Source of the DNA: Antilocapra americana
Taxonomy: Eukaryota > Chordata > Mammalia > Artiodactyla > Antilocapridae
DNA length: 64,000 bases
NCBI GenBank assembly: GCA_007570785.1
Contig: ML660774.1
Location: forward strand, 4,953,433-5,017,432
Direction: 5' to 3'
The position numbers and the translations under genes were made by a program. The notes beneath the pieces were generated by a model. That model was not told the DNA's origin. It made no database searches and saw only the letters and a program-made list of their open reading frames with translations. Below, in pieces: positions 1 to 12,243 of the stretch; the stretch's first letter is position 1; the number at the start of each line of letters is the position of its first letter.

Positions 1-272
1 CGTGCAGGCTTTCTCTAGTTGCATCAATAGGGGAATGCTCTTTGTTATGCACGGGCTTCTCACTGTGGTGGTAGCTTCTCTTTGCAGAGCACAGGCCCTC
101 GAGCCTGTGGACTTCAGTACTTGTGTCTCTGGGGCTCTAGGACACAGACTCAGTAATTGTGGCATATGGGCTTAATTGCCTATGGCATGTGGGGTCTTCC
201 TGGACCAGAGATCGAATCCATGTCTCCTGCATTGGCAGGTGGATACTTTACCACTGAGCCACCAGGGAAGCC
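1..272 (-). mobile_element. CHR-type tRNA-Glu SINE, cut by the window edge
   Basis: A tRNA-Glu-derived cetartiodactyl SINE in reverse orientation. The tRNA-like head is at the right end: 'accactgagccaccaggg' (about 249-266) is the complement of the 'cctggtggctcagtggt' A-box region, and 'gagatcgaatcc' holds the B-box complement. The body to the left, with repeated 'agcacaggc' and 'ttcagtact' blocks, is the long CHR tail sequence. The 3' end lies outside the window. It is not a functional tRNA gene. Confidence 0.85.
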
Positions 273-397
273 CATCCTTCTTCTCATTTTTGAAAACCAT
301 AACAGTGGCTCCATTCTACCTCATCCAGAATCTAGCTTATCCCCCATGGTTGCTCAGAGAGTCTCAGGACCTGAACACCTAGTTTCCCTAGCTACGT

Positions 398-775
398 ATT
401 TATTATTGAAGTAGAGCTGATTTACAATATCACATTAGTTTCAGGTGTACACCATAGTGTTTCAATATTTTTATAGCTTATACTCTATTTGCAGTGACTG
501 TAAGATAATGACTGTGCTTCCCTGTGCTGTACATGCATCCTTGTTTCTTGCCCATCTGCTCTCTCCCTTCCCCACTGGTATCATTTAGCTTGCTCTCTGT
601 ATCTGTGAGTCTGTTTCTATTGTTGTGTACACTCATTTGTTTTATTTTTTTAGATTCCACTTATAAGTGATAACAGAGTGTTTTGTGTTCCTCTCTCTGA
701 CTTATTTCACTAAGCATAATACTCTCGAGTTCCATCTACATTGTTGCAAATGGCAGAATTTCATTTTTTTTTATG
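398..775 (-). mobile_element. L1 3' end, reverse orientation
   Basis: An artiodactyl L1 fragment read on the minus strand. It starts in the 3' UTR ('attgaagtagagctgattta' near 404) and runs back into the end of ORF2, with the landmarks 'agattccacttataagtgat' and 'ctgacttatttcactaagca' followed by the block for the 'tgcaacaatgtagatgg' stretch. It is 5' truncated at about 775. No coding capacity remains. Confidence 0.85.
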
Positions 776-2097
776 GCAATTTATCTTTATGTCTGAAAAC
801 ACAGCTTACTTGGGACAGAAGACTTTGCTTATCATATAACACAATTAAACTTCCTTTTACTTTATCTTCACTTAAGCTGGAACTAAGTTCAGTCTAAAGC
901 AATGCTTTTCTGCACAGGAGCCAAACCAAAAGAGAATAAACATTTGCTCAATAATATATATTAAATTGTTATTATATATCAAGTACTATTTTGGGAACTG
1001 CATTTCACTTTTTTCAGAGAAACTGATAAAAACCCACAAAAATATCTCTTGTTACAACTCATATCCCCTGTTTAGCATAGTATCTCCTTTAATAGTACCT
1101 GTTTATAGAGCTTACCACACAATTTTAAAATGTTTTCACATAAATTACCTAACTCAATGCTGATAAAATTTTGACTACACAGACATCTCATTCATAGATA
1201 TAGACTCTGAGTTTCCTTGAAATTAAGTAAAAATCTTCTAAAAATTCCATGATACCTCAAAGGCAGAGGGAAAAAAAGAATGACCTCAAATTTAGTGCTT
1301 TCTTCAAAAATCATATCACCTACCTAATGCATTTTTCCTATTCTTAGTTTAAGACTATTCACTAATGTATAGACACATAGATTTGCATTAGTAATTTTAT
1401 GATAAGAATGTATAGTATTAGGTGATTTTATTTTAAGAATTTTCATTTTGGAAAGTTTCCTCTTCTTTGATCTGTCTTCCCTTTCAAACTCAGAACAAAA
1501 AAGCTTATCGACCTTTTACCTGATTAAAAATAAAATGTATTCCTGCCATTTAGGCTCTGTATCTGATCCTGCCCTGTTTCCTTTGGCATGATGTAGGGGC
1601 TTTATGATGGGCTGGTCAGACTTTCATTGCTTCCACTTCATTAGTCAGTTTTGACTTGAAAGTCAGAATTTGATCCAGGAATAAGTCTCTTCATCCTCTA
1701 CTCAGACATCCTTGGCAAAAGGCAAGAAAGCATCCTCAGAATCTTTGCTCTGAGTTGGATCTTGAGGTTTAGCACACTCTTCTCCTTTCAAAAAGAAATG
1801 TAAAAAGAAAGCCAGTTGATGTAAGCAACATCTGATTGTCTGTATAAAATTACTTCTGTTTCTGTAGCCTTCTCTGTTTTCTTTCAAGAGTTCTTCACAG
1901 GCTTCCCACCCTTAGGTTGGTGGATGTTTTTACTAGGTGCATGAGACAGGGTTCAATCAGGGAGGAAGAACAACTACAAGTGTGACGGTAAAACAGATTA
2001 CTGTAGGACTTCTGTCCTTAGTTGAGAGAGAGGTAGGGGTACTTGAGGAATAGCCAGCCCTGAAGCCAGGCATATCCGCTGGTAACCACTGCTTGGT
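776..2097. other. AT-rich stretch without a recognised gene
   Basis: About 1.3 kb of AT-rich sequence with no confident gene or ruminant repeat. Positions about 960-1160 weakly resemble an old MIR or similar fragment in reverse, too decayed to name. The open frames here have no recognisable domain. Confidence 0.5.
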
Positions 2098-2300
2098 TCT
2101 TTATATCTGTGAGTCTGTTTCTTTTTTGTTATATGCACTGATTTGTTGTATTTTTTAGATTCTTTGAGAAGTGATATCATACTTTTGTATCATATATATG
2201 TATGATGTATCATAGCCTTTGTCTTTCTCTGTCTGACTTAGCATATTACCCTCCAAGTCCTCCATGTTCTGCCAATGGCAAAGTTTCATTCTTATTAACT
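2098..2300 (-). mobile_element. L1 ORF2 C-terminal / 3' fragment
   Basis: Minus-strand L1 piece with 'atctgtgagtctgtttct', a 'tgatatcat' block and 'tctttctctgtctgactt', followed by the 'ccatgttctgccaatggc' segment. These landmarks occur in the same order as in the L1 at 398-775, so both are copies of the same 3' part of L1. Confidence 0.8.
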
Positions 2301-2384
2301 CCTCAATAAGTTACATTAATCAAATACCTTAATTCACATTTTTCTGCATTCCCGCAATAACACTTACTCTACTGTAACCTTTTC

Positions 2385-2740
2385 TCCCTTATATTGTTAG
2401 AGTAGATTTGCTAATATTTTGTTTATAGTTTCTCAATCTTACATTCACAAGTGACATTGGTGAATGTTTTTAGATTTATTTTTCTCTCTGTCATAGTTTT
2501 GTTTTACAATTATTCTAGCCTTGTCAAATGAATAGGAAAGCTTTCCAATTATTTATGTTTTGTACCTTCCCAATGTTTCCTCCTATGAATCCCAGAGCAT
2601 CAAATTCATTGTTTTTGAATTTTCAGTCTCTCAAAATAATTTTTTTATGAGAAGGATTTTTCCTTTCTTTTTTAAATTCTGGGTAATATTTCTGCTGATT
2701 TCTCATGTGGGATTTTATCGTCAGGCCAAGAGACAACCAT
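2385..2740 (-). mobile_element. Probable old L1M ORF2 fragment
   Basis: Reverse-strand sequence resembling decayed L1 ORF2: 'agatttgctaatattttgtt' near 2404, then a 'gacattggtgaatg' block and the 'tttctcatgtgg' stretch near 2700. Divergence is high and no frame is preserved. Another AT-rich repeat could give the same impression. Confidence 0.45.
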
Positions 2741-2744
2741 CCCA

Positions 2745-3895
2745 ATGTGATAAACCATGATTAGAAAACATAGATATGCTATTTCATTGCCCCTTAGCCA
2801 TCTTTAAGTTGATTCAACTAGCACTTACTGCTGAGTATGCAAGGAGTTTCATAATGGGATCAAAGGTGCAGGAAATAAATTGTTTTAAAATAGACCTGAA
2901 AGACATCACTGGCCTTTAGAAACTTAAAATGTGGAGTAACAACATGTACTCCTGAAATAAGTTAATGAAAGCACAAATAAATGTATTCATAACACTTCAT
3001 GATTAAGCATAAAATGAGTATGGAAATGCACAGAGGACGTGCCCAAGTACTGACTGACAGAAGTTAAACGGAATTCCTCAGAGAATACCTAAGAGCGGAG
3101 GAGCTCTGGGCTGAGTATCGGATTAGGAGATACACACAGTGAGATCGCGTTTACAACGGTTTGGGACCAGGCAGGTAAACAGCAAGAAACAGATCCATGG
3201 CTGGATGATAATATATAAATTAGTGTATCTGAAGCTAAAGGAGGCATTTTTAAAAACTCAATTAACGAAACCAGAAAACACGGTACAGCAACCCTATGAC
3301 AGTGGCCGTCATCGAGATCCCCACGTCACAGCTATTTTCAGTCTCCTGATGTTCCCTGGGCTTTGTTCAGGATCCAGAAAGAGGTAAGCCAACTGTGGCA
3401 TACCTACGCAGCTTGGCTCAAATGTGGTCTTCAATTTACATATATTATCATAATGAATATGTACAAATATGTGCACGTGTAATATGCAGGCACACAAGTT
3501 CTGTTTTTGAGGCAAGTGGAATAAGCATCACAGTCTCTTACTGGGTGGTGGGGGGAAGCAATTTGCATTAACAAGCTTGACTCAAGAGTCATCATGTAGA
3601 AATAGAACGATGCAGGAATATAAACTGATGCCATGAGGGTTATGAAGCCCTCCTCAGTATCAGGAAAAATACTGTATCTGAGATCATTATATCCCCTTTG
3701 TGAGTGCATGCTTAAGTCTAACCTTAAGAAATGGTCATTGAAAAGGAAAAAGAAAAACTCGATCTGATATTATCACATCATTTTTGTGATGCAATACTTA
3801 GAACAAATCATGAGAAGCATGAGAGTAAAACTCATACACCCACTGAATTCTCAGAGAAATCTCCATTCTGAAAGAAAAAAAAATCTGGTAATAAT
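2745..3895. other. Stretch without a recognised gene
   Basis: About 1.1 kb of ordinary AT-rich sequence with no recognisable exon or ruminant repeat. Two overlapping reverse frames at 3309-3709 are short and carry no known motif. Confidence 0.5.
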
Positions 3896-3897
3896 TA

Positions 3898-4388
3898 TTA
3901 ATGTTGATACCTATATTACTTTGCCAACAAAGATCCATCTAGTCAAGGCTTTGGTTTCTACAGTAATCATGTATGGATATGAGAGTTGGATTATAAATAA
4001 AGCTGAGCTCTGAAGAATTGATGCTTTCGAACTGTGGTGTTGGAGAAGTCTCTTGAGAGTCCTTTGGACTGCAAGGAGATCCAACCAGTCCATCCTGAAG
4101 GAGATCAGTCCTGAGTCTTCACTGGAAGGGCTGATATTGAAGCTGAAACTCCAGTACTTTGGCCACCTGATGTGAAGAACTGACTAATTTGAAAAAACTC
4201 TGATGCTGGGAAAGATTGAAGGTGGGAGGGGAAGGGGACACAGAGGATGAAATAGTTGGATGGCATCACTGACTCAATGAACATGGGTTTGGGTGGACTC
4301 CAGAAGTTGGTGATGGACATGGAGTCCTGGCGTGCTGTAGTCCATGGGGTCGCAAAGAGTCAGACATGACTGAGCAACTGAACTGAAA
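3898..4388 (+). mobile_element. BovB (RTE) LINE 3' fragment
   Basis: Forward-strand 3' end of BovB. It begins at 'actttgccaacaaagatc' and runs through the end of the ORF into the 3' region that BovB shares with Bov-A SINEs ('gtccatggggtcgcaaagag', about 4342), ending in 'gagcaactgaactgaa'. The 5' two thirds are missing, as is usual for this family. The reading frame is broken. Confidence 0.92.
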
Positions 4389-4767
4389 AGACTTTAAGCA
4401 ATTATCTACTGAATTGCCTGCTTTGCACAGCCATGTGATACCAATAGCCACTGTGCTTTGTTAGAACCATAAACTAACACAATAGTGCATACAGATAAAC
4501 CTGCTTTTAGCTGTCCATTGACCAAGAAGAGCTTCCTAGGTATTGAGGAACATGTGACAAATAATAATTACCTTTACCACATGGGAGGCTCTTGCATCAC
4601 CTTTAAAGAAAGACCTGATGAGGGGTTGGTATAGATCTGAATCTGAATCTTCACTGTCAGCTTAGTCTCCTCTGATCTTGGGCAATTATTTTTATTAATA
4701 TGTTAAGTAGTTAGCATAGTGTTGGCAGATACATTCTTATTGAATGGTAGATCTTTTGTTTCCTTCA
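4389..4767. other. Short unique stretch
   Basis: About 380 bases between a BovB fragment and a MIR. No gene or repeat is recognised. Confidence 0.5.
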
Positions 4768-4950
4768 TTATCATTAAAGCAACCACTTAAGGAGAACTTG
4801 CTAGATGCCAAGGACCAGTCCAAGCACTTTACATGTCTCCCTAGGTAATATTCCAATTTTATGAATAGGTAATTTACCCAAGGAAGCACACTGAGTAAGA
4901 GGAAGAGCCAGGTCCCAAAAGGATACCTTCTGGCTACATCACTATCTCTT
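4768..4950 (-). mobile_element. MIR SINE, reverse orientation
   Basis: Ancient CORE-SINE fragment. The order 'agcactttacatg', 'aattttatgaataggtaatt', 'acccaaggaagcacac' and 'agaggaagagcca' matches the reverse complement of MIR (the fall-off in size, 'ttttacagatgagg' and 'ggtcacacag' segments), strongly diverged. Confidence 0.7.
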
Positions 4951-5009
4951 GGTACCATGTAGAACATGTCTCTGATCCTTTCATTTTGACCATATCCTAT
5001 CTGCTTGCT

Positions 5010-5200
5010 GAGCTTCTCTTGTGGCTCAGCAGTAAACAATCCACCTGTAACACAGGAGACATGCGTTCAATCCTTGGAGGAGGAAATGGCAACTCACTCC
5101 AGGATTGCTGCCTGGAAAATCCCATGGACGGAGGAGTCTGGCAGTCTACAGTCCATGGGTTGCAAAGAGTCAGATGCAACTGAGAGCACACACATATCGG
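5010..5200 (+). mobile_element. Bov-tA SINE
   Basis: Ruminant SINE made of a tRNA-Glu-like head joined to a BovB-derived A unit. The head reads 'gtggctcagcagtaaacaat' with a degenerate B box near 'gcgttcaatcc'. The A unit contains 'aatcccatggac' and 'gtccatgggttgcaaagagt'. Frames in it are spurious. Confidence 0.9.
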
Positions 5201-5396
5201 CTTGCCACAGAGCAGAATGAAAGCTACTAGCTCCACCTCTGGCAAATTCCAGTTGTTATTAATGTCAGTGTTTAGGCAAGGCCTGAACACTGTTGGGATG
5301 TGGCCAGTGTGATCTATAATATGGCTCACTCTTCTCCACTCAGAAAATAGTCTGACTTGCTAAGCATTAACTGAAAAGTTTTTCTTAAGAATGTTT
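5201..5396. other. Short unique stretch
   Basis: No gene or repeat is recognised between the Bov-tA on the left and the CHR SINE with its target duplication on the right. Confidence 0.45.
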
Positions 5397-5411
5397 TCAA
5401 GATTGCATCTT

Positions 5412-5610
5412 TTTTTCTTTTAAGATTTTCTTTTAACATGGACCATTTTTTTTAAGACTGTATTGCGTTGGTTGCAACATTGCTTCTGTGTTATGTCTTG
5501 GTTTTTTGTCCACAAGGCACGTGGGATTTTAGCTCCCTGACCAGGGATCAAACCTGTATCCCCTGCACTGGGAGGCAAAGTCGTAACCACTGGACCACCA
5601 CGGAAGTCTC
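5412..5610 (-). mobile_element. CHR-type SINE with target-site duplication
   Basis: Reverse-orientation CHR SINE. The tRNA-like end is on the right ('ggaccaccacggaagtc'), with 'ccagggatcaaacc' as the B-box complement, and a T-rich tail on the left. It is flanked by a 15-base direct repeat with one mismatch, 'tcaagattgcatctt' at 5397-5411 and 'tcaagattgtatctt' at 5611-5625, which fixes the insertion boundaries. Confidence 0.85.
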
Positions 5611-5625
5611 TCAAGATTGTATCTT

Positions 5626-6145
5626 CAATGTGGTACTTTTTAGCAGCAAATTCTTACAATAATTTATTGCACCATGTTTTATCAGTTACTGTTATTAGTT
5701 TCTTCCATGGTTGGAGTTAAGACAGTGGAAGTACAAAGTATGACTCCTGTTTTCAAGGATAAGTAAGAAAATATAAAGGGAAAATTCACAGCTTATGAGT
5801 AGGAACAAACAAGAAATGTCAATGGAAGTAATTTCATAATCCCATCACAGACATTTCAGAATAGGTTCAGGAGACCATTCTCATTTCCTAATTCATTCTT
5901 AACATTTTTAGGCAAAGACAATTAAGCATTCAGAGGCTTCCAGAATTAAGACAGGGTTCTAGAGTGTACCCTTCTTAATCTATGCTCAAGGAGCAGGAAA
6001 AAGGAAGCCATCTTCAGCCCTTATTGAGAATATTCCTCAATGGAAGTTTCTAGTGATATTTGGAGGCAAGTTACCTTTTCCTGTTTCTTTGTATCAGATT
6101 CTTTAGTCAGTCCTGAGGTTCAATTATGAATAAAACCAGACTCCT
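5626..6145. other. Stretch without a recognised gene
   Basis: About 520 bases of AT-rich sequence. I see no gene and no repeat that I can name. Confidence 0.5.
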
Positions 6146-6149
6146 TTGT

Positions 6150-6306
6150 GATAGAAGTGTTAACAAATGTTAATCATGTTGTAATACATAAATATATTAA
6201 ATCATTATGTTGGACACCTTATATGTACACAATATTATATGTCAGTTATAGCCCCATAAAATGAATAAGTGACTAAAAAGAGAAAACAAACAAACAAACA
6301 AACAAA
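6150..6306 (+). mobile_element. L1 3' end with AAAC-rich tail
   Basis: Forward old L1 3' UTR: 'aatcattatgttggacacc' and 'atatgtcagttatagcccca' are the characteristic end of L1M-type elements. It finishes in a tail expanded to about five AAAC units (6281-6306). Confidence 0.7.
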
Positions 6307-9300
6307 AACCCAGGCTCTTTTCCTCCCTCAATTGAAAGACTAATTGTGGGCACAACTATGTAAAAGATGCTTGCATAGCCACATAATAACTGCTTTAAGA
6401 GGGACACATACAGAATACCTAGAACCCTTGATAAGGGAGTGAATCAATTTGCCCAGGAAGAGAGGCAATGTAAAATGACCAGATTTTAAATCTTGGGCAT
6501 TAGATAAATAAGCTGCAAGTGAAAAAAAAAAAGTGTGTTTATAATAACAAAAATTTAATTACAAACAATAAGTTAGAAACATGTTTTAAAAAAATTAAAG
6601 AAGATAAATTTGGGCATCTGAGCTGGTATTTTAAACGATGTGTTGAGTATTTTACTTACATGACTTTTGGCTATTTTGGTGCTCAAAAATAGATATCAGA
6701 GAAGTAAAATAAAACTAAGAGTGATTAAGAACTTTGGCCCGCCTTTTACCCCCAGCACTCTTTGTCCTGCCCAGTGCACTTTAAGAAATGAGAGAAGAAG
6801 TAAGGAATTAGTTATCTTTTGGAGCTATGTTGAGTGCCAATGCAATTTTACTCAATTAAGCCTTAAACAACTGATGCAGGCAAATGTGGTCCATGCACTA
6901 AAGACCCTTATTATATCTAATATAAGATAGTTAATTGCTTCCAAATGAAGCTCAAATCAGACAGAGAAACATCTAGTTCGATTAGTACTAAAATAAAAGT
7001 GGGCAATGGGCAGCATTGTGTGTTTGCTTGACTCTGGATTCTCAAGAATATTCATTTACTTAATAGGCCAAATTGAGGCATGTGTCCTTCAGGGACTGCC
7101 AATCTTAGGGCACGTGAACAGAAATGCAATTTTCCCTGTAATTTCTTAGATGGATCTAGTAAAGATCTTTATTTGTCTACATGATAAACCGTGTTTCTTG
7201 GCAGTGTTGTCTATTGCATTGTGATTTACAAATATTAAACACATTCACAGGTAAAATCATGCTTTCAAAATAATCTGAAATCATTCACACGATTTTACAT
7301 TAAATGATATTATCACATAAGTTGTAGATACAACACTATAATGTGAGTTTTCTCTTAAAATTGTTAAGGTCAGGGGACTGCCCTTAAGATTGACCTTTTG
7401 TTAGAAGAAAAATAGTGCCACTGCTATAAATAGGGAAATAGGGAAGCAAAAATTCTTGTGTATTTTGGGGCTTTTATTTTGGACCCCAAATGGAACTTAA
7501 GTTTCCACTGAAGACATGTAATGCCAAAATGAAATCCTCCCAACAAATTCACAGTTTAGTGTTCAGCACTTCATTGTAAATTATGTTTACTAAATCTCAG
7601 AAGCAATACAGTGAAAAAGAAGATAAAAACATAAATAAGACTAGATTGTGTTATTAAACTAGATCCTGTCAGCATAAATTGATGGGGCAAAATACATATT
7701 TTTTTTTAGTGTACAATTATTTTTGAAAATTTGATCGCTAATGGATTTCTGTATTCATATCAAGGTCATATGAGCAATTGTTTATGAGTAATCTGAAATC
7801 TCTTATAGTCTCTTCCAACAAGTTTTATAACATCTATTTATGTGAGACATTTTGCCATTTCAAATGTCTCTCCCTCATCATTTTTTTCCATAAGAGCAAT
7901 GTGCTACATTTTGTTAATTTTGCACTTGTTTTCAAAACCCTCCTTTATTTGACTGGAGAGCTTGCAATTAAGCCACTTCTCTCTATTGAGAAGCATCTTT
8001 ATAATAACAGCTTTCCTGGCAGAGCTTTTGTTAGGCAGATTTTAAAATCAAGAGCCCATTAATGTTGGAAAAATTTCAGTCCTATTAAAGTTGAGCAAAT
8101 CTCTCAAGGTCATGTCCTTTAAGGTTATGGAGATTTTCTTCCTGTTGAAAAGATCCCCAAGTTCCTTTTTCCTACTTAAAAAAAAAGAAGTAAGACAGGC
8201 AACACTGTTAGCTATTTTACCAAATATTGAGAAAAAGATGGAGGTTTTATGGTAAAAGGACAAGAGAGATTTTCTGAAGCTTGACTGTAGGAAGGGCTAG
8301 ACTTCTGTCAACTGCTCTGCAGACCCATTCATAGCCAGGGCTGGCCAGCCATCCAGCTGCAGGAGAGAGCTTAGCAGTCAAAGGGCGTGGTAATTCCCTC
8401 CATCTGCCTTTTCTTTCTTCTGAGGAAAAATCTTCACCTGGTGTTTTTGATTCATGTGTCCTAATTATGACGGCTGCCATCAGCAGCCCTGTGGGGGACA
8501 CCACAAACTCGCTGAGCCCACAGAGCACGCTGAAGCTTGTTAAGCAACCATGTCAGCCTGATTTTAGGGCCCATTTTGCAGCTCTCCACAGGCCTATCTA
8601 AAAGCATCAGGAATCTCAGCCTTGCAGGACAAGTGCATTGTCTTTCTAAATGTCTCTTCCTGATAAGCAAATCCAAATATGGTTCATTCACTATGGCTTT
8701 GAACGCACAGTGGGGAACTTGGCCTGCATGGTGGATACAACAAAATGCTTAATATTATCACTTGGTATAGAGCTAAAGAACTAAATTTCCAATTCCAATA
8801 TAGAAACCTTTGCTCCCCAGCTATGATCAAGAGTTTGAAATTTAAATCAGGAGTCTTGAAAGCTATTCTCTCAAAAGGGCTGGCTTTCCCATACATACAA
8901 AGAAGAAAATGCTGTGCTTGCATTAGGATCTGAATCAGAGAAAGCACACATCATTTCAGAAAATGTAATACTTGTTTCTTTCAATTGAAATGCTGTCGAG
9001 TATCTTCCACGTTTTCAATTCATTTGTTTTATTGTATTTCACATTATTTAGATTATGATTAGGACTGGTCCCATAGCCCTTTTTTATTACTTTATGTACC
9101 TCCTATTGTTTTAGTATTTCCACACCAATAGCACCTGGCAACATCCAAAATACTTTGATTTTATTTTCGTGGAAGTGCAAAAACAGCATCAGAAACAAAC
9201 TTAGCAACATCTTTAGCATCCCACACCCCCTTGCCTCCCTATGTGACACATTGTGAGTCAATGTGCTTAGCTATCCTCCAAATAAATGCCAAAGTGGGAC

Positions 9301-10035
9301 TTTCCTTCCTTATTGGTGTGTTATTTTAAAGAATGTTCTATTTCCTTTTAGCATAGTAGAAAAATAAAGAAAGCTTAGTTGATATAAGAAAGTACCATTT
9401 AGGAACTAAAACCTAAAATCATGCCCAATGATTTGCAAGTGGCAATTCAAGGTTTTTCAGAACAACTTTTCACAGGCTGTGATTCTCATCCCCACCCCCA
9501 AACTCAAGTACATCACACAGGGATTCACAGAAGAAACTCAAGCACCAATTTGCAAAAGAATTGGGGTTGGCAAACTGTTTTAAAGTTAATACCTAAACAG
9601 TACCTGCAAGTCCTTGTATAATTGGTTACTCTGTAGTTACTTGCACTCTCTCTGTTGGTTTCTTATCTTTCATTGTTCACTTTGGCCCAAATGAGAAGTT
9701 CTGTGACGTGTTGGATCCAGACTCTCAGGGGGACTGGGGTGAGAGGGTGGCGGCTGATGCAAGTGGCTGAGTTACTGAGTCATCCCCGAGTTGTTGATGC
9801 ATCTTGATTAATGCTGATGTTGAAAACCAATGTTGCATCAACTGATAAGTCAGAAGACAAATAATAAACAAAGAGATAGACAACTAAATAAATATGACCA
9901 ATCATCAATTCCTATTACATTTACTCCTAAATATCTCTTAAACCTATTATGACCATCACTACTCTCATCAAGGCATTCATCACTGCTCGATGCTGCTTCC
10001 ATCTCCCAGTAGATCTTTATGTTCCTAGTCTTTTC
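6307..10035. other. 3.7 kb repeat-poor interval
   Basis: No LINE, SINE or LTR is recognised here. Composition is AT-rich, with a slightly GC-richer patch at 8270-8560. Overlapping open frames on both strands at 8048-8950 do not look like a known protein and lack a convincing splice context. There is a TGAGTCA (AP-1-type) word at 9776-9782 next to a 9-base inverted repeat (9793-9801 and 9834-9842). Confidence 0.5.
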
Positions 10036-10037
10036 CC

Positions 10038-10160
10038 CTTTATTTATTCAATTTATTTGGCTGTGCAGCTTTCAGTATCTTAGTTCTCCAACCAGGGATT
10101 GAACCTCTGCCCCCTGCAGTGGAAGGACACTCATAGCCAGTGTATCACCAGGAAGTTCTC
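10038..10160 (-). mobile_element. CHR-type SINE, reverse
   Basis: Reverse CHR SINE: 'tttatttggctgtgcagct' tail side, 'ccagggattgaacc' as the B-box complement and 'cactgcagg'-like junction, then 'gtgtatcaccaggaag' at the tRNA-like end. Confidence 0.8.
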
Positions 10161-10429
10161 TTTCCTCTTTAGATTCCTCTTCCAAATTGGCAACAGAACA
10201 ATCTGAATATAATGCCAACCTACCATGTCATTTCCTGTTTAACTCCTCTGGTGACCACAACCTATTCCCCATCTACCTTTTCTGTCTTCACTCTCCCTGT
10301 CCACCTGCCATTCCACACATACTTTAAACTCAAACGACCTCAAGGAGGCTGATATGACCCAGAGTAAGTAGATCAGGCTTATTCCCTTTTGCTGGCTCTC
10401 AGCAGTGAAAATAGGTTTTATCGCCACTG

Positions 10430-10556
10430 TGTTTTGTTTGTTTAAGTCGCTAAGCCATGGACAAACTCTTTGTGACCCCATGGACTGTAGCCTGTCAGGT
10501 TCCTCTGTCCATGGGATTTTCCAGGCTGGAGTGGGTTGTTATTTCCTTCTTCCATT
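10430..10556 (-). mobile_element. Bov-A SINE fragment, reverse
   Basis: Reverse A-unit sequence without the tRNA-like head: 'tttaagtcgctaagccatgg', 'actctttgtgaccccatgga' and 'ctggagtgggttg'. Truncated at the right end. Confidence 0.88.
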
Positions 10557-10584
10557 TAGATAGCTTATATTCATCTACTGTTAA

Positions 10585-11130
10585 CAATCACGCAGCAAAG
10601 CTTTACTGAGCACTTATCATGTAATAGGCACTGCACAAAGTCTTAAGATGCAGGAATAGCTTTATAGAAGGGAAGAATCTTAAGGAGTGGATAGAAGTTA
10701 GCCACAAGTAGGCCATGTGTTGTTTCAGGTATTCAAAACAGAGAGGAACGTTTGAGCAAGTGTCAAGGTAATAAATAGCATAGCACACAGGAAAAGAATA
10801 GAAATTGGAGGTGAACCTGGAGAGAAAGATAAGATGCCGGTTGAAGAGGTATTAAATGCCATGTAAAAAAATAACTTTAGATGATAAATCACAGAGAAAC
10901 ATAACCTGGATATGACACGGGTTAAGTGTATGTTTCAGATAGACCACTTTGGTACCTGTGCAGAGGGTGGATCCGGTGAAGAAAGCATGGAAGCTGGAAG
11001 GCCCAGCAGGAGACCATTGTAGTACTGAGATGAGAGACAATAGAGGTCTAAATGTGGGGAGAAAAGGGGGTAAGGTGCAATTGGGAATATTTGGCATTTG
11101 ACTAGATATAGTCTATGAAAGGGACAGAGG
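10585..11130 (+). mobile_element. Possible ancient mammal-wide repeat
   Basis: Decayed sequence that seems to follow an ancient mammalian repeat of LINE type (L2/CR1-like, family uncertain): 'actgagcacttatcatgtaa' near the start, then 'agaccactttgg', 'gagggtggatcc' and 'gagaccattgtagtactgag'. This is a low-certainty call from remembered landmarks. A consensus search would settle it. Confidence 0.35.
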
Positions 11131-12032
11131 CATCAGAAATTATTTACTGTCATCATGGGTGACAGAGAGATGCAGATGCCAGCAACAGAGAAAGAATCAA
11201 GAAGTAGGAGTGTGTTACTATTAAAAACAGAAGTTAGTTCCAAGTTCTTATTGTCACATATGCTCCTTATAGTCAATCATTTCTATAATTATGCCTCATA
11301 GAAATTTATACCTTTCTGAATGCATCAAAAATGGATTAGACAGTCACAAGGTCCAGGACTCAAGCAAAGGAGATACAACACCTGAAATAGACAAGTGTCT
11401 TCTCCTCACTAGGGGACACTTGCTTACATACCACAGTGCAAGGTAGGAGGAAATAAACACCGCAGGAAAGACACAAAGGAAGATGTGGAGAGGTCAGAGG
11501 AAGCCTGCTTAGTTTCCACTGGGAGTTCAGCAGAAATAATGGATAAGATGGTGTTTGAAGAGGTCCTCAAAGCTCATATAGGACTTTGACAAGTGAAGAT
11601 GAGCCTAAGGAACTTCTGGGCAGAGGGGACAGTGCAGATGGCTATTGTAATGAGCTAGGAGGAAGGACATGGACTTCCACATTAGAAGTGTGGGGTGACA
11701 TGAAAAGCAGTAAATCAACAGGATTACCTAATTCTTATACTTGCCCAGGAGGGGCAAGAAACAGGTCCCAGTAGGATGCAACCTGGACACACAGTGGGAG
11801 CACATTTGAAAACAAGACTATGAGCTGTTTGGGATCTTTCTAGACCCAGTGATGGTGGGTGTAAGTTGACAACCACAGCTGAGATGCAGATGCAGTTAAG
11901 TCCCATACATATAAACAAATTCCATCTGAGGAGTGCAGATCCAGTTTGTCCCTAAGTTCAACAGTTAGCCTAGGCTAATAACTAGCTATATAGAAAAACG
12001 CTATAATAGGTTTGTAGTACTTTTCAGACAAA
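11131..12032. other. Stretch without a recognised gene
   Basis: About 900 bases. Positions about 11480-11720 may be another piece of the ancient repeat suspected at 10585-11130 ('gggcagaggggacagtgcag'). No exon or young repeat is evident. Confidence 0.4.
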
Positions 12033-12033
12033 T

Positions 12034-12243
12034 AATTGTTGTTTAGTCACTAAATCATGTCCAACTCTTTGCAACCTCATGGACTGTGTAGCCCTCCAAG
12101 ATCCATGGAATTTTCCAAGCAAGAATGCTGGAGTGGGTTGCCATTTCCTTCTCCAGAGAAACTTTCTGACCCGAGGATCAAACCTGTGTATCTATCCTGC
12201 ATTGGGAGGAAGAATTTTTTTTACCATCTGAGCCACCTGGTAC
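12034..12243 (-). mobile_element. Bov-tA SINE, reverse
   Basis: Complete reverse Bov-tA: A unit on the left ('tgttgtttagtcactaaatc', 'ggagtgggttgccatttcct') and tRNA-Glu head on the right ('gaggatcaaacctg', 'accatctgagccacctgg'). Confidence 0.92.
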
